A DNA stretch of 64,000 bases. Origin: Flavobacterium aquiphilum (GTDB lineage Bacteria; Bacteroidota; Bacteroidia; Flavobacteriales; Flavobacteriaceae). This document shows, piece by piece, positions 42,862 to 51,144 of the stretch. Below the pieces are notes generated by a model. The model was given only the letters and a program-made list of their open reading frames with translations. It was not told the origin of the DNA and made no database searches. A program made the position numbers and the translations under genes. The stretch lies in assembly GCF_027111335.1 (NCBI RefSeq), contig NZ_CP114288.1, positions 744,001 through 808,000 of the forward strand. Reading direction: 5' to 3'. Positions within the stretch are counted from its first letter, which is position 1. Every line of letters begins with the position of its first letter.

Positions 42862-43674
42862 TTAGATCTCTATGTAATTTTCGTTGGAAAAATCACTAAT
42901 AATGAAATCTATGTTTTTCTTATAGGACTTTGAAAATGGGAGTTTTATGGTGGTATTTTTAATATAACATAAGGAGTTACCCGTGTGAATTCTAGCAATA
43001 TAATTGCGATTTATGATGTAACTGTTATGGATTCGAATAAAAGGATTTGTAAGAACAGCTTCAAAATGTTTTAAAGTTTTGAAAGCGGTGATTACTTCTC
43101 CATTATTCAAATGAATATCTGTTGAATTGTTGTCGGCTTGGAAAAAACAAATATCTTTCGAATCGATATAACGATGATCTCCATACGATTTAATACATAA
43201 AATGAGATTTTTTTTCTTGTTTGTTGTTTCAGCAGCTTTGATTGGCGAAATGTTCTCTTCCGTGTTTGGAGATTGAATTAAAACAATTTCGTCATCGAGA
43301 TGTGATTTTTTTAGTTTTAAAGTCAACTTTATAAAATCGATGCTCTTCAATGGTTTTATCAAATAATCAGTTACTTCGTATTGGATGGCTTCAAAAGCAA
43401 GATCTTTTTTTGATGTGGTTATAATAATTTTGGGAATCCGATTCAAGTACCTATATAAAGCGTCAATTAGGTTTAATGAGAGGTTACTCTTTGTGTTGGC
43501 TGGATCTATCTCAAGAAAAACTAATTTGGGATTATGCTCCAAAATTAGATTTAATGCATCTGAATAATTGTCTGCAGCAGCTATAAAGTTAAGCTCTGAA
43601 AAACTGTCAGCAATAGCTTTTGTTTTCAAAACACTTTCTGGATCATCGTCAATTATTATGTACGAATAATTCAT
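42862..43674 (-). CDS. LytTR response regulator lacking the phospho-accepting Asp
   Basis: 270 residues. The receiver keeps the N-terminal acidic pair (IIDDDPE) but the acceptor position reads LVFLEIDPAN with Glu55 instead of Asp; the Lys in YLIKPL is conserved. The C-terminal LytTR DNA-binding domain (about 155-260) has FIRIHNSYIINRNYIARI and CFFQADNNSTDIHL. A Glu at this place can mimic the phosphorylated form, so the protein may be constitutively active. Function and targets are unknown. Confidence 0.85.
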   Translation of the reverse strand: MNYSYIIIDDDPESVLKTKAIADSFSELNFIAAADNYSDALNLILEHNPKLVFLEIDPANTKSNLSLNLIDALYRYLNRIPKIIITTSKKDLAFEAIQYEVTDYLIKPLKSIDFIKLTLKLKKSHLDDEIVLIQSPNTEENISPIKAAETTNKKKNLILCIKSYGDHRYIDSKDICFFQADNNSTDIHLNNGEVITAFKTLKHFEAVLTNPFIRIHNSYIINRNYIARIHTGNSLCYIKNTTIKLPFSKSYKKNIDFIISDFSNENYIEI

Positions 43675-43888
43675 TAATAGCTTTACTGTTAGGTTTGTTC
43701 TTTACGAACTGTGTTTTTGGTAGATTGTTGCTTTAGTTAATTCTTATAATTCATTGGGGCAAATGAAAAAAAATAACTAATGGTATTTTTTAAACGAAAT
43801 TGATGCTATATCAACAAAATAAAATTACGTAAATCAGCTTTTTTTAAACTTATTTGTTGATATCTACAAAATGAATGTTAATACATTT

Positions 43889-43920
43889 CGATGAATTGCA
43901 AATAAACACGATGAATTGCA
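43889..43920. repeat. 12-bp direct repeats at a 20-bp period
   Basis: CGATGAATTGCA twice, two helical turns apart, about 215 bp upstream of the LytTR start. LytTR proteins commonly bind paired direct repeats with about this spacing. Confidence 0.5.
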
Positions 43921-44027
43921 TTTTTTTGTTAAGGAAAAAAGTTACAAATACTTAGTAATCATTGAGATATGCGTAAAATAAGAAAAGCGATGATAGATGT
44001 ATTTTTTAGAAATACAATGGTTTTAAC

Positions 44028-44060
44028 AAAAAAAGTGCTCCTCAATCGAGAAGCACTTTC
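44028..44060 (-). terminator. Terminator of glyS
   Basis: AAAGTGCT/AGCACTTT stem with inner CTC/GAG and a minus-strand T run. Confidence 0.85.
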
Positions 44061-44080
44061 AAGTTTATATAATGTCCTAA

Positions 44081-45622
44081 TTACATTTTCATTAACCAGT
44101 TTTTCATAGAAACTTCGTTCTCGATGATTGATTTCAAATCAGCGATTTTTACACGATCTTGTTTCATAGTATCTCTATGACGAATGGTTACCGTTTGGTC
44201 TTCAATTGTTTGATGATCTACAGTAATACAGAAAGGAGTTCCTAAAGCATCTTGTCTTCTATAACGTCTTCCTACAGCATCTTTTTCATCATAAGCTACG
44301 TTGAAATCCCATTTCAAATCGTCGATTATTTGTTTCGAAATTTCAGGCAATCCGTCCCTTTTGATTAATGGAAGAACAGCGGCTTTTGTAGGAGCCAAAA
44401 CAGCCGGCAATTTTAATACCGTTCTTGTTGATCCGTCTTCCAAAGTTTCTTCCTTTAGAGAAGTTGCGAAAACGGCCAAGAACATTCTGTCTAATCCCAC
44501 TGATGTTTCTACCACATAGGGAACGTAGTTTTCATTCAGTTCCGGATCAAAATATTGTAATTTTCTACCTGAATATTGTTCGTGAGCTTTTAGGTCAAAG
44601 TCAGTTCTGGAATGGATTCCTTCCAACTCTTTGAAACCAAAAGGGAAATTAAATTCGATGTCGGCAGCGGCATTAGCATAGTGAGCCAATTTTTCGTGAT
44701 CGTGGAAACGATAGTTTTCTTTTCCTAAACCAAGAGATAAATGCCAGTTCAAACGAGTTGTTTTCCAGTGTTCATACCATTGCATCTCTTCGCCTGGACG
44801 TACAAAAAATTGCATTTCCATTTGTTCGAATTCACGCATACGGAAAATGAATTGTCTCGCAACGATTTCGTTTCTAAACGCTTTACCAGTTTGGGCAATT
44901 CCAAAAGGAACTTTCATTCTTCCTGATTTTTGAACGTTTAGGAAGTTAACAAAGATACCTTGAGCCGTTTCCGGACGCAAATATAAGTCCATTGCATTTT
45001 CGGCAGATGCTCCTAATTTGGTACCAAACATCAAGTTGAATTGTTTTACGTCTGTCCAGTTTCTTGAACCAGTTTCAGGATCGGCAATTTCCAACTCCTC
45101 GATCAATGCTTTTACGTCATCCAAATCACCAGCTCCCAAAGAACGTCCCATTCTTTCCAGAATTTGTCTTTCTTTGGCTTTGTATTCCATCACTCTAGCG
45201 TTGGTGGTCACAAATTCCTGCTCGTTGAACGCATCACCAAAACGGGTTCTTGCTTTTTCGATTTCTTTTTGTGCTTTTTGGTTTAGCTTTTCAGCATAAT
45301 CTTCAATCAAAACGTCAGCTCTGTAACGTTTTTTAGAATCTTTATTGTCTATCAATGGATCGTTGAAGGCATCCACGTGACCCGATGCCTTCCAAGTAGT
45401 TGGGTGCATCAATATAGCCGCGTCAAGTCCTACGATGTTTTCGTTCATTTGAACCATTGATTTCCACCAATATTCGCGTATGTTCTTTTTTAATTCTACT
45501 CCGTTTTGTGCGTAATCATATACCGCACTTAAACCATCGTACACTTCGCTTGACGGAAAAATAAATCCGTATTCTTTTGCATGCGAAACGACATTCTTAA
45601 ATAAATCTTCTTGTTTTGCCAT
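44081..45622 (-). CDS. glyS: Glycine--tRNA ligase (dimeric, class II)
   Basis: 513 residues of the eukaryote/archaeal-like homodimeric GlyRS used by Bacteroidetes. Class II motif 2 is in FRNEIVARQFIFRMREFEQMEMQFF (partly seen), motif 3 in SVGLDRMFLAVF, and the C-terminal anticodon domain contains APTKAAVLPL. It charges tRNA-Gly. Its N terminus MAKQEDLFKNVVSHAKEYGFIF is typical of this group. Confidence 0.95.
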   Translation of the reverse strand: MAKQEDLFKNVVSHAKEYGFIFPSSEVYDGLSAVYDYAQNGVELKKNIREYWWKSMVQMNENIVGLDAAILMHPTTWKASGHVDAFNDPLIDNKDSKKRYRADVLIEDYAEKLNQKAQKEIEKARTRFGDAFNEQEFVTTNARVMEYKAKERQILERMGRSLGAGDLDDVKALIEELEIADPETGSRNWTDVKQFNLMFGTKLGASAENAMDLYLRPETAQGIFVNFLNVQKSGRMKVPFGIAQTGKAFRNEIVARQFIFRMREFEQMEMQFFVRPGEEMQWYEHWKTTRLNWHLSLGLGKENYRFHDHEKLAHYANAAADIEFNFPFGFKELEGIHSRTDFDLKAHEQYSGRKLQYFDPELNENYVPYVVETSVGLDRMFLAVFATSLKEETLEDGSTRTVLKLPAVLAPTKAAVLPLIKRDGLPEISKQIIDDLKWDFNVAYDEKDAVGRRYRRQDALGTPFCITVDHQTIEDQTVTIRHRDTMKQDRVKIADLKSIIENEVSMKNWLMKM

Positions 45623-45718
45623 AGTGGTGCAAAAATATAAAAAGGGAAATTAAAAAAAGAAAAAAAATGAAGTTTGAAGAGGAGGTTTTCTTATTTTTAT
45701 GGATAAATCAATTTTTTT

Positions 45719-46402
45719 ATGTTTAATTCCCTGATAAATTTGTTTTTTCCAAAGGTTTGTGCTGGCTGTAAATCATTTATGGGGACACATGAATCCATAA
45801 TTTGTACAGTTTGCCGGCATGAATTGCCTTTGACGAATCATCATTTAGATCCCGAAAATGAAGCATTCAAAAAATTTTATGGACGAATTCCGGTTGAGCA
45901 TGTTTCGGCATTATTGTATTTCCACAAAAAGGGAATGGTTCAGGAAATGATTCATAGTCTCAAATACAAAGGGCATGAAGAGATAGGAAGTTTTTTGGGC
46001 GAATGGTATGCATCGGATTTAAAAGATTGTGCAGTCGCGAAAGATGTGGATGTAATTATTCCTGTTCCATTGCATAAAAAAAGGCTGAAAGAAAGAGGTT
46101 ATAATCAAGTTATGAATTTTGGTGTGGCTTTGTCAGAGAATTTTAAAATTCCTTTAGATAATGCAATTTTGAAACGGAAAGTATATTCTAAAACGCAATC
46201 GAAGAAAAACCTTTTGGGAAGAACAGAAGGAATTGAAACTGTTTTTGATGTTTCTTTCTCCGAAGAAAACACTAATAAACATTTCTTGTTGATCGATGAT
46301 GTTCTGACGACCGGAGCAACTCTGGAAGCCTGTTCCAAAGCGCTGTTAAAAATCCCGGGAGCGAGGATAAGCATTGTTTGTATGGCAATGGCTCATTCGT
46401 GA
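45719..46402 (+). CDS. ComF-family phosphoribosyltransferase-like protein
   Basis: 227 residues. An N-terminal zinc-ribbon (CAGCKSFMGTHESIICTVC) is followed by a PRTase fold with DVIIPVPLHKKRLKERGYNQ and the PRPP loop LLIDDVLTTGATLEA. ComF is required for natural transformation and DNA uptake in other bacteria. Standard length for the family. Confidence 0.92.
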   Translation: MFNSLINLFFPKVCAGCKSFMGTHESIICTVCRHELPLTNHHLDPENEAFKKFYGRIPVEHVSALLYFHKKGMVQEMIHSLKYKGHEEIGSFLGEWYASDLKDCAVAKDVDVIIPVPLHKKRLKERGYNQVMNFGVALSENFKIPLDNAILKRKVYSKTQSKKNLLGRTEGIETVFDVSFSEENTNKHFLLIDDVLTTGATLEACSKALLKIPGARISIVCMAMAHS

Positions 46403-46410
46403 TTGGAATT

Positions 46411-46526
46411 TGCGTGAGGGATAGAAATAAGCTACCGAAGTAGCATGGATAGCCCGACAGCGTTGAGGAAAGGGGCTCTGTAAAGGTGCTGTATGTAAGC
46501 CCCTTTTCTCAACGGTGGCACGCCCA
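46411..46526. repeat. Structured intergenic element, about 116 bp
   Basis: Outer stem GCGTG/CACGC; a long inner hairpin with GTTGAGG and AAGGGGCT arms pairing to AGCCCCTTTTCTCAAC at its far side. It contains GGATAGCCCGACAGCG. It resembles repeats I recall from Flavobacterium and does not share the TAGCCCCGGTT opening of the 71-bp repeat. Confidence 0.6.
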
Positions 46527-46545
46527 AACTATTAAAAAACGAAAT

Positions 46546-48807
46546 CTATCGTTGAACATAAGTCTTGAAATACCCACATTCATTAATAATTTCCCTGTAG
46601 TATTTGGTTTTTGAATAATTGGCTTTTAGGGTTTTGAAACCTAACCAAGGAATAAAGTTGGTTTTATCATCTTGAATATCCCAAGAGGATAAATTTTGCG
46701 AATAGTATTTTTTATTGTAGAAATCGTTACGCTGACATTTTGCGAGCATGTATTGTGTTTTGGCTCTTTGTTCATTGTTTTTGGCAGCCAAAAAGGCTTT
46801 TTGGTAATAGGCTTGCGCCAAAGAGCAATTGGTAATCATTTCTCGAATTGGGTCTCTGAAAAAATCAGGGGTTGAACCGTATCCAGCAATATTTCCCTCA
46901 TAAAACAATCGGCCGTTACCAAAATGGGTGATGTTGTAAAAAGCATTTCCAAGCAAAAGACTGTTGTTGTAAACATCAATTCCCTTACTTACGTTGTCCT
47001 GCATTTTTTGAATAATAGTTAAGAAGTCAAGTATAGTGTATTTCTTTTTTTGAGCAGCTTGATGGTCACAATCGTGGCAGTCTTTGATATTTCCAAGAAA
47101 AGGATTTCCGTAAAAATTGGTTTTTTGCATATTATCCGATTGGTTCATAAAAGCAATGGCTTCGGGAATTTTGTTTTCGAAAGTAGCTTTAACGCCTTGG
47201 AAATAGTTAATGTCGCGCAGTTTTATTTCATAAATAGCCGCGCCAATTTGTTCCATTTTTGTTTTGTTTGTTTTTGACAAAAAAGCTTTCATGTCGAGCA
47301 GCTGTTTTTCATTGTCATAAAAGCCAGATTCATGATTGAAAATCTCGGTCATTATGGTGTTTTTTTGGTTGCGGTATAATGCGGCCAAATAGTTTTTGCT
47401 CCATTCAGTTGCATTTTGATAGCGGAAATTCTCAATCGCTTTTTGAGGTAATTCAAAATACAGCCACGATAAATCTACTAGAACCGTTTTTTCGTTTTCA
47501 GGAGTGAGTTGGTCAATTTTGCTCAAGTTGTTTACAAATCGCAATAGCCTTATCTGGTCATTTGCCAAGTTAGATTTAGGCATTTTGCTTTCGGCTTTGT
47601 CAAAATTTTTGTCGGCTTGTTTGTAGTTTCCGTTTAGTGTTTCAAGGTAACCAGCTGCTGCATTCCACAAATATGGTTTGGATGTTTTGTCTGATTCTGC
47701 AATTTTGGAAACCAAATTAATTGTTGAGTTAGGAATACTGTCTTTTATTCTTTTTTTATTTTCAACTACAGTTTTGTCTTTAAAAGATCGGTCAATTTTG
47801 TTTTCTTGATTATTGATTAATCGGGTCAATAAATAATCAAGATGTTGGTTTTTTGGTTGTAGTTTGTAGATTTCTGCTATGGCTTTTTCTTCGTCATTGT
47901 AGTAGCCCTGAATCGCCCAAAGCGCTGCTTTTTCATCATCATTTTTAGCCATTGACAAAGATTGTTTCCAGTCTTTTTGTTCTTGTGGGTGGAAACAATA
48001 AGCCGAAACAACTCTCATTGTCGGACATTTGTCAAAAACCTGACTGTAGAGGTAATTGGATTTAGCATAATTTTTTTGTTTGTATTCAATACCGGCTATA
48101 TAGGCCAATGCTCTGTAATACAAAGTGTTTTTGGGAGCTAATTTTTGGGTTTGATTAAAGAAAGTGATAGCTTTTTCCGGTTTATCACTATAGAAATCGG
48201 CTTTAATGACTAAGAACCAGTACCTGTTTTTGAGAAAGGGATCTTTGTTATCATTGTATTTTTTTTCCATTGATTTGATCCAATTGTCATCTGACAGGGA
48301 TTCGTGCTTAACCGTTTCGTCATAATTCCAGGAATCGAATTTTTGAGTAGAGTAGGTTTCTACAATCTGTGCATCATTTAGAAAGGACAAAAAGTCTTTT
48401 ATTTTACTTTCGTTTAAATTGATTTTTTTATTCCATTTTTCAACTAACTTATTCGTTTTTCCGTTTTTGTAATGGACAACCAAATTTGTGACATCGGCGC
48501 TACTTGAATCGGCCAGGAAAAAGGCTAAGTCTTTTTCGTTTATTTTACCTTCGAGATAAGTTGACCAGTCTTTGATATTTTCTTCGTTAAATCTTGTTGT
48601 ATGTTCGGTATCATAACCAATTCCATAAAAGAAGTCTGCGGATAAGAAAAGAGGTGAATAAGATTTATCCACAAAAGTTTCGGGAGTGAAGTTGGAATCA
48701 AATGACCAGCCCCAATCGCCATCTGCGCAGGCATAAATAGTTCCGTAAACCAAAAGGGCGAGGGAACTAAAAGCGATTAATAATTTCTTTAAAAAAGCCT
48801 TCTTCAT
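46546..48807 (-). CDS. Exported TPR-rich protein of unknown function
   Basis: 753 residues. Signal peptide with an early Cys (LALLVYGTIYAC), then many TPR-like helical repeats from about residue 195 to 720 (for example PEKAITFFNQTQKLAPKNTLYYRALAYI). The N-terminal 180 residues contain Trp- and Asp-rich loops (ADGDWGWSFDSNFTPETFV). It overlaps the preceding lipoprotein gene by 41 bp, so the two are coupled. Family not named; probably an envelope component. Confidence 0.75.
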   Translation of the reverse strand: MKKAFLKKLLIAFSSLALLVYGTIYACADGDWGWSFDSNFTPETFVDKSYSPLFLSADFFYGIGYDTEHTTRFNEENIKDWSTYLEGKINEKDLAFFLADSSSADVTNLVVHYKNGKTNKLVEKWNKKINLNESKIKDFLSFLNDAQIVETYSTQKFDSWNYDETVKHESLSDDNWIKSMEKKYNDNKDPFLKNRYWFLVIKADFYSDKPEKAITFFNQTQKLAPKNTLYYRALAYIAGIEYKQKNYAKSNYLYSQVFDKCPTMRVVSAYCFHPQEQKDWKQSLSMAKNDDEKAALWAIQGYYNDEEKAIAEIYKLQPKNQHLDYLLTRLINNQENKIDRSFKDKTVVENKKRIKDSIPNSTINLVSKIAESDKTSKPYLWNAAAGYLETLNGNYKQADKNFDKAESKMPKSNLANDQIRLLRFVNNLSKIDQLTPENEKTVLVDLSWLYFELPQKAIENFRYQNATEWSKNYLAALYRNQKNTIMTEIFNHESGFYDNEKQLLDMKAFLSKTNKTKMEQIGAAIYEIKLRDINYFQGVKATFENKIPEAIAFMNQSDNMQKTNFYGNPFLGNIKDCHDCDHQAAQKKKYTILDFLTIIQKMQDNVSKGIDVYNNSLLLGNAFYNITHFGNGRLFYEGNIAGYGSTPDFFRDPIREMITNCSLAQAYYQKAFLAAKNNEQRAKTQYMLAKCQRNDFYNKKYYSQNLSSWDIQDDKTNFIPWLGFKTLKANYSKTKYYREIINECGYFKTYVQR

Positions 48808-49771
48808 AGTTTTTCAAATTAAATTCGTCCAAATCATAAAAGATGATTTCTTTTGGATTTTGACTAATGTTTTCATCAAGATTATTTGCCATTTCGAGCA
48901 AATCTGTAGCTGAGATTGTTTCTATTTTTATCTGGTCATTTTTTTTATAAAAAATACCGCTGTTGAAATTGGAATTTCTAACCTCAAACCAATTGTTTTT
49001 TGTAAGAACAAAACTATTGTTATTTTTTAAATTATTGGTATCAATTTTGTTTCTTAAACCAATTATTTTTCCGTCTCTGATGTGAATTCCCCAGGAATAA
49101 ATAGGCAGGGCAATATTTAATGGTAATGGATAGTTTTTTAGACTTGCTAAATAGCGATTGGCAATATTTTGATCGTATATCGAATTTAAGGAATCGACAG
49201 CAATTTTCCCCATATTGTAATACATCAATACGCCTCGATCAACATTCGGAATCTTTGTTTTTTTAAAATATTTTATCTGATGAAGCCTAATTGTTGCTGA
49301 TAGTTTTTTAGCGGAAACTTTTTTAAAGGCTTCAATAAACCGCATATAATTGTCTTTGCTTTCAAGAGTCCAGTCGCAATCAATTTGGATTTCCTGAATG
49401 GCAATATTGTCTTTTGAATTGATTTGTTGGATGAAACTGTTTGTTTTTTTTGCCAAATCCAAAATGTCTAATTTTTTGTCGAGCATTACTCTGTTTTTGA
49501 TATACACAACAGGAATGATTTCAAGTCCCGAAGTTGTATTTTCAAATTGGATCGGAGTTCTTGGAAAGGGTTTTTCCGTTTGCGGATTTAAATCAATATC
49601 AAAATACCGAATGTATAATCTTTCGACTTGATTTTCGGTTAATATTTTTTTTTCTTTTGGCGAAAGCCTAAAAATTGTTTTCCAATAATAAAATGAGATT
49701 TTGGGCTGCTCTTGTTGTTGGCAGGAAATAAAAAAACAAAGAATAATGCTGCAAAGAATTAGTTTTTTCAA
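48767..49771 (-). CDS. Lipoprotein with a TIM-barrel, glycoside-hydrolase-like fold
   Basis: 334 residues. A lipobox Cys follows MKKLILCSIILCFFISC. The alternating strands and acidic ends (QIDCDWTLESKD, GVLMYYNMGK, LPIYSWGI) suggest an alpha/beta barrel of glycoside-hydrolase type. The substrate is unknown. It overlaps the TPR protein by 41 bp, implying a joint cell-surface function. Confidence 0.65.
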   Translation of the reverse strand: MKKLILCSIILCFFISCQQQEQPKISFYYWKTIFRLSPKEKKILTENQVERLYIRYFDIDLNPQTEKPFPRTPIQFENTTSGLEIIPVVYIKNRVMLDKKLDILDLAKKTNSFIQQINSKDNIAIQEIQIDCDWTLESKDNYMRFIEAFKKVSAKKLSATIRLHQIKYFKKTKIPNVDRGVLMYYNMGKIAVDSLNSIYDQNIANRYLASLKNYPLPLNIALPIYSWGIHIRDGKIIGLRNKIDTNNLKNNNSFVLTKNNWFEVRNSNFNSGIFYKKNDQIKIETISATDLLEMANNLDENISQNPKEIIFYDLDEFNLKNYEEGFFKEIINRF

Positions 49772-49839
49772 GGGCTCAGTTTTAAATTTCAGAATTCAGA
49801 CTTTTAACTTCTGCCTTCTAATTTCTAACTTCTAATGTT

Positions 49840-50010
49840 TTACTCTTTCCTTTTTTTGGCTCGATGATAAGTCCAATAGGCCAGTAAAACCAATATAACA
49901 AATGGCAAATAAGAGCCTATAAGAACCCCTATTTGATAGCCCTGGTCGGGAGCATTTTTAATTTTTTCGTCTATGTTTATTTTTTGAAGCAGTAAAATGA
50001 AAGCGGTCAT
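49840..50010 (-). CDS. Small one-helix membrane protein
   Basis: 56 residues, too short for usual cut-offs. It begins MTAFILLLQKINIDEKIKN and has one membrane helix (IGVLIGSYLPFVILVLLAYW) followed by a basic tail (YHRAKKRKE). The start lies 3 bp after the enoyl-CoA hydratase stop, so it is coupled to that gene. Function unknown. Confidence 0.65.
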   Translation of the reverse strand: MTAFILLLQKINIDEKIKNAPDQGYQIGVLIGSYLPFVILVLLAYWTYHRAKKRKE

Positions 50011-50013
50011 TTG

Positions 50014-50772
50014 TTATTTGATTAAAGCGTTTCTTGTAAAATCGGATAGAACCAGTTTACCTGAAATTGCAGCTCTTTCCTTTAATAATTTGTCCCAATG
50101 TGCAGTTCCTTCCCAAAATATTTTTTTTATTTCGGCAAGTGCTTCCGGATTGTAACCTGCTAGTTTTTTGGAGAAAGAAATTACTTCTAGGTCAAGTTCT
50201 TCTTGGTTTTCCAATACTTTGGCGTATAATCCTTTTTGATGTGCCCAATAGGCTGTCTTCCATTCGTGAGCTCCCAAAGTCATTTCTGACATTGCCATTT
50301 TTCCAATTTTTCGGCTCACGGCTGGCTCGATCACAAAAGGACCGATTCCTATGGCAAGTTCAGATAATTTTACTGCACTTTCGTGAGTTGCAAATGCATA
50401 ATCACAAGCTGCAATGATGCCAACACCTCCACCAACAGCCTTGCCTTGAATGCGCCCGATAATTATTTTTTTGCAAGAGCGCATAGCGTTGATCAAATTG
50501 GCAAATCCGGTAAAAAAACGGGTGCCTTCATCAAGCGTGCTTACGGCAAGCAATTCATCAAAGGAAGCGCCTGCACAAAAGGCTCCGTTGCCTTCGCTTT
50601 TTAAAACAATTATGGAAATATCCGGATTATCACTCAAAAAAGTAAGTTCATTGGTCAACCTGTCCAATAATACTCTAGGGAAAGAGTTACTCGCAGGATG
50701 TCCAAACTGTACGGTGGCAATTTTGTTGTCTATGGTTGTTAAAAGCGAACCTGTTTTATCGGGTGTCAGCAT
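50014..50772 (-). CDS. Enoyl-CoA hydratase/isomerase-family protein
   Basis: 252 residues of the crotonase fold. The oxyanion hole is in GAFCAGASFDELLA and in RIQGKAVGGGVGIIAACDYAFA, and the family motif SELAIGIGPFVIEPAV follows. Probably acts on a CoA thioester in fatty- or amino-acid breakdown; the exact substrate is unknown. The following 56-residue membrane protein is cotranscribed. Confidence 0.85.
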   Translation of the reverse strand: MLTPDKTGSLLTTIDNKIATVQFGHPASNSFPRVLLDRLTNELTFLSDNPDISIIVLKSEGNGAFCAGASFDELLAVSTLDEGTRFFTGFANLINAMRSCKKIIIGRIQGKAVGGGVGIIAACDYAFATHESAVKLSELAIGIGPFVIEPAVSRKIGKMAMSEMTLGAHEWKTAYWAHQKGLYAKVLENQEELDLEVISFSKKLAGYNPEALAEIKKIFWEGTAHWDKLLKERAAISGKLVLSDFTRNALIK

Positions 50773-50879
50773 AAGGTGTATTTTGATGTAAAGTTAAAAA
50801 AGTAACTAACGTGAATGATTATTTTTTTGTATTTGAAGAATAGTCTTTTTGAAATTTGCATATTCTTATAATTATATGT

Positions 50880-50887
50880 TATATTTG
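50880..50887 (+). promoter_or_regulatory. -7 box TATATTTG of tRNA-Ala
   Basis: Exact TAnnTTTG with TTG at 50856-50858 at 21-bp spacing. The tRNA begins 13 bp after it. Confidence 0.7.
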
Positions 50888-50899
50888 CGCCGAAGATTT

Positions 50900-50973
50900 G
50901 GGGGATTAGCTCATTTGGCTAGAGCGCTACGCTGGCAGCGTAGAGGTGATCGGTTCGAATCCGATATTCTCCA
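50900..50973 (+). tRNA. tRNA-Ala (GGC)
   Basis: 74 nt. Acceptor GGGGGAT/ATTCTCC includes the G3-U70 pair that defines alanine; D-arm GCTC/GAGC; anticodon stem CTACG/CGTAG with loop CTGGCAG (anticodon GGC); T-arm ATCGG/CCGAT with loop TTCGAAT; discriminator A. CCA is not encoded. The terminator at 50982-51013 follows. Confidence 0.95.
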
Positions 50974-50981
50974 CATAAAAA

Positions 50982-51019
50982 CAAAAGCACTTATAGAAAT
51001 ATAGGTGCTTTTGTTTTTT
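50982..51019 (+). terminator. Terminator of tRNA-Ala
   Basis: 13-bp stem with one G-U pair (50982-50994, 51001-51013), followed by a T run. Confidence 0.88.
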
Positions 51020-51114
51020 CAAATGAATTGTTCTAAATTTAATATTCTTTGGAAAAAAGAAGAATTAATAATTTCACCTTTACTTTTAAATTGTAATTTC
51101 CTAAAAAAAACCTC

Positions 51115-51122
51115 TATTTTTG
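51115..51122 (+). promoter_or_regulatory. -7 box TATTTTTG of the prolyl oligopeptidase
   Basis: Exact TAnnTTTG with a TTG at 51091-51093, 21 bp apart. The leader (51121-51140) can fold as TGTTAG/CTAACA. Confidence 0.7.
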
Positions 51123-51144
51123 TTAGATATATAACTAACAGAGT

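Larger units (their letters stand above)
43675..44080. other. 406-bp gap upstream of the LytTR gene
   Basis: No gene. It holds two 12-bp direct repeats CGATGAATTGCA (43889-43900, 43909-43920) at a 20-bp period and the glyS terminator. Confidence 0.6.

Noticed and set aside
43889..43920. CRISPR array
   Set aside because: Only two copies of a 12-bp repeat, no spacers of regular length and no cas genes.
50900..50973. Riboswitch upstream of the prolyl oligopeptidase
   Set aside because: The fold is a complete tRNA-Ala with its own terminator, not a leader of the next gene.
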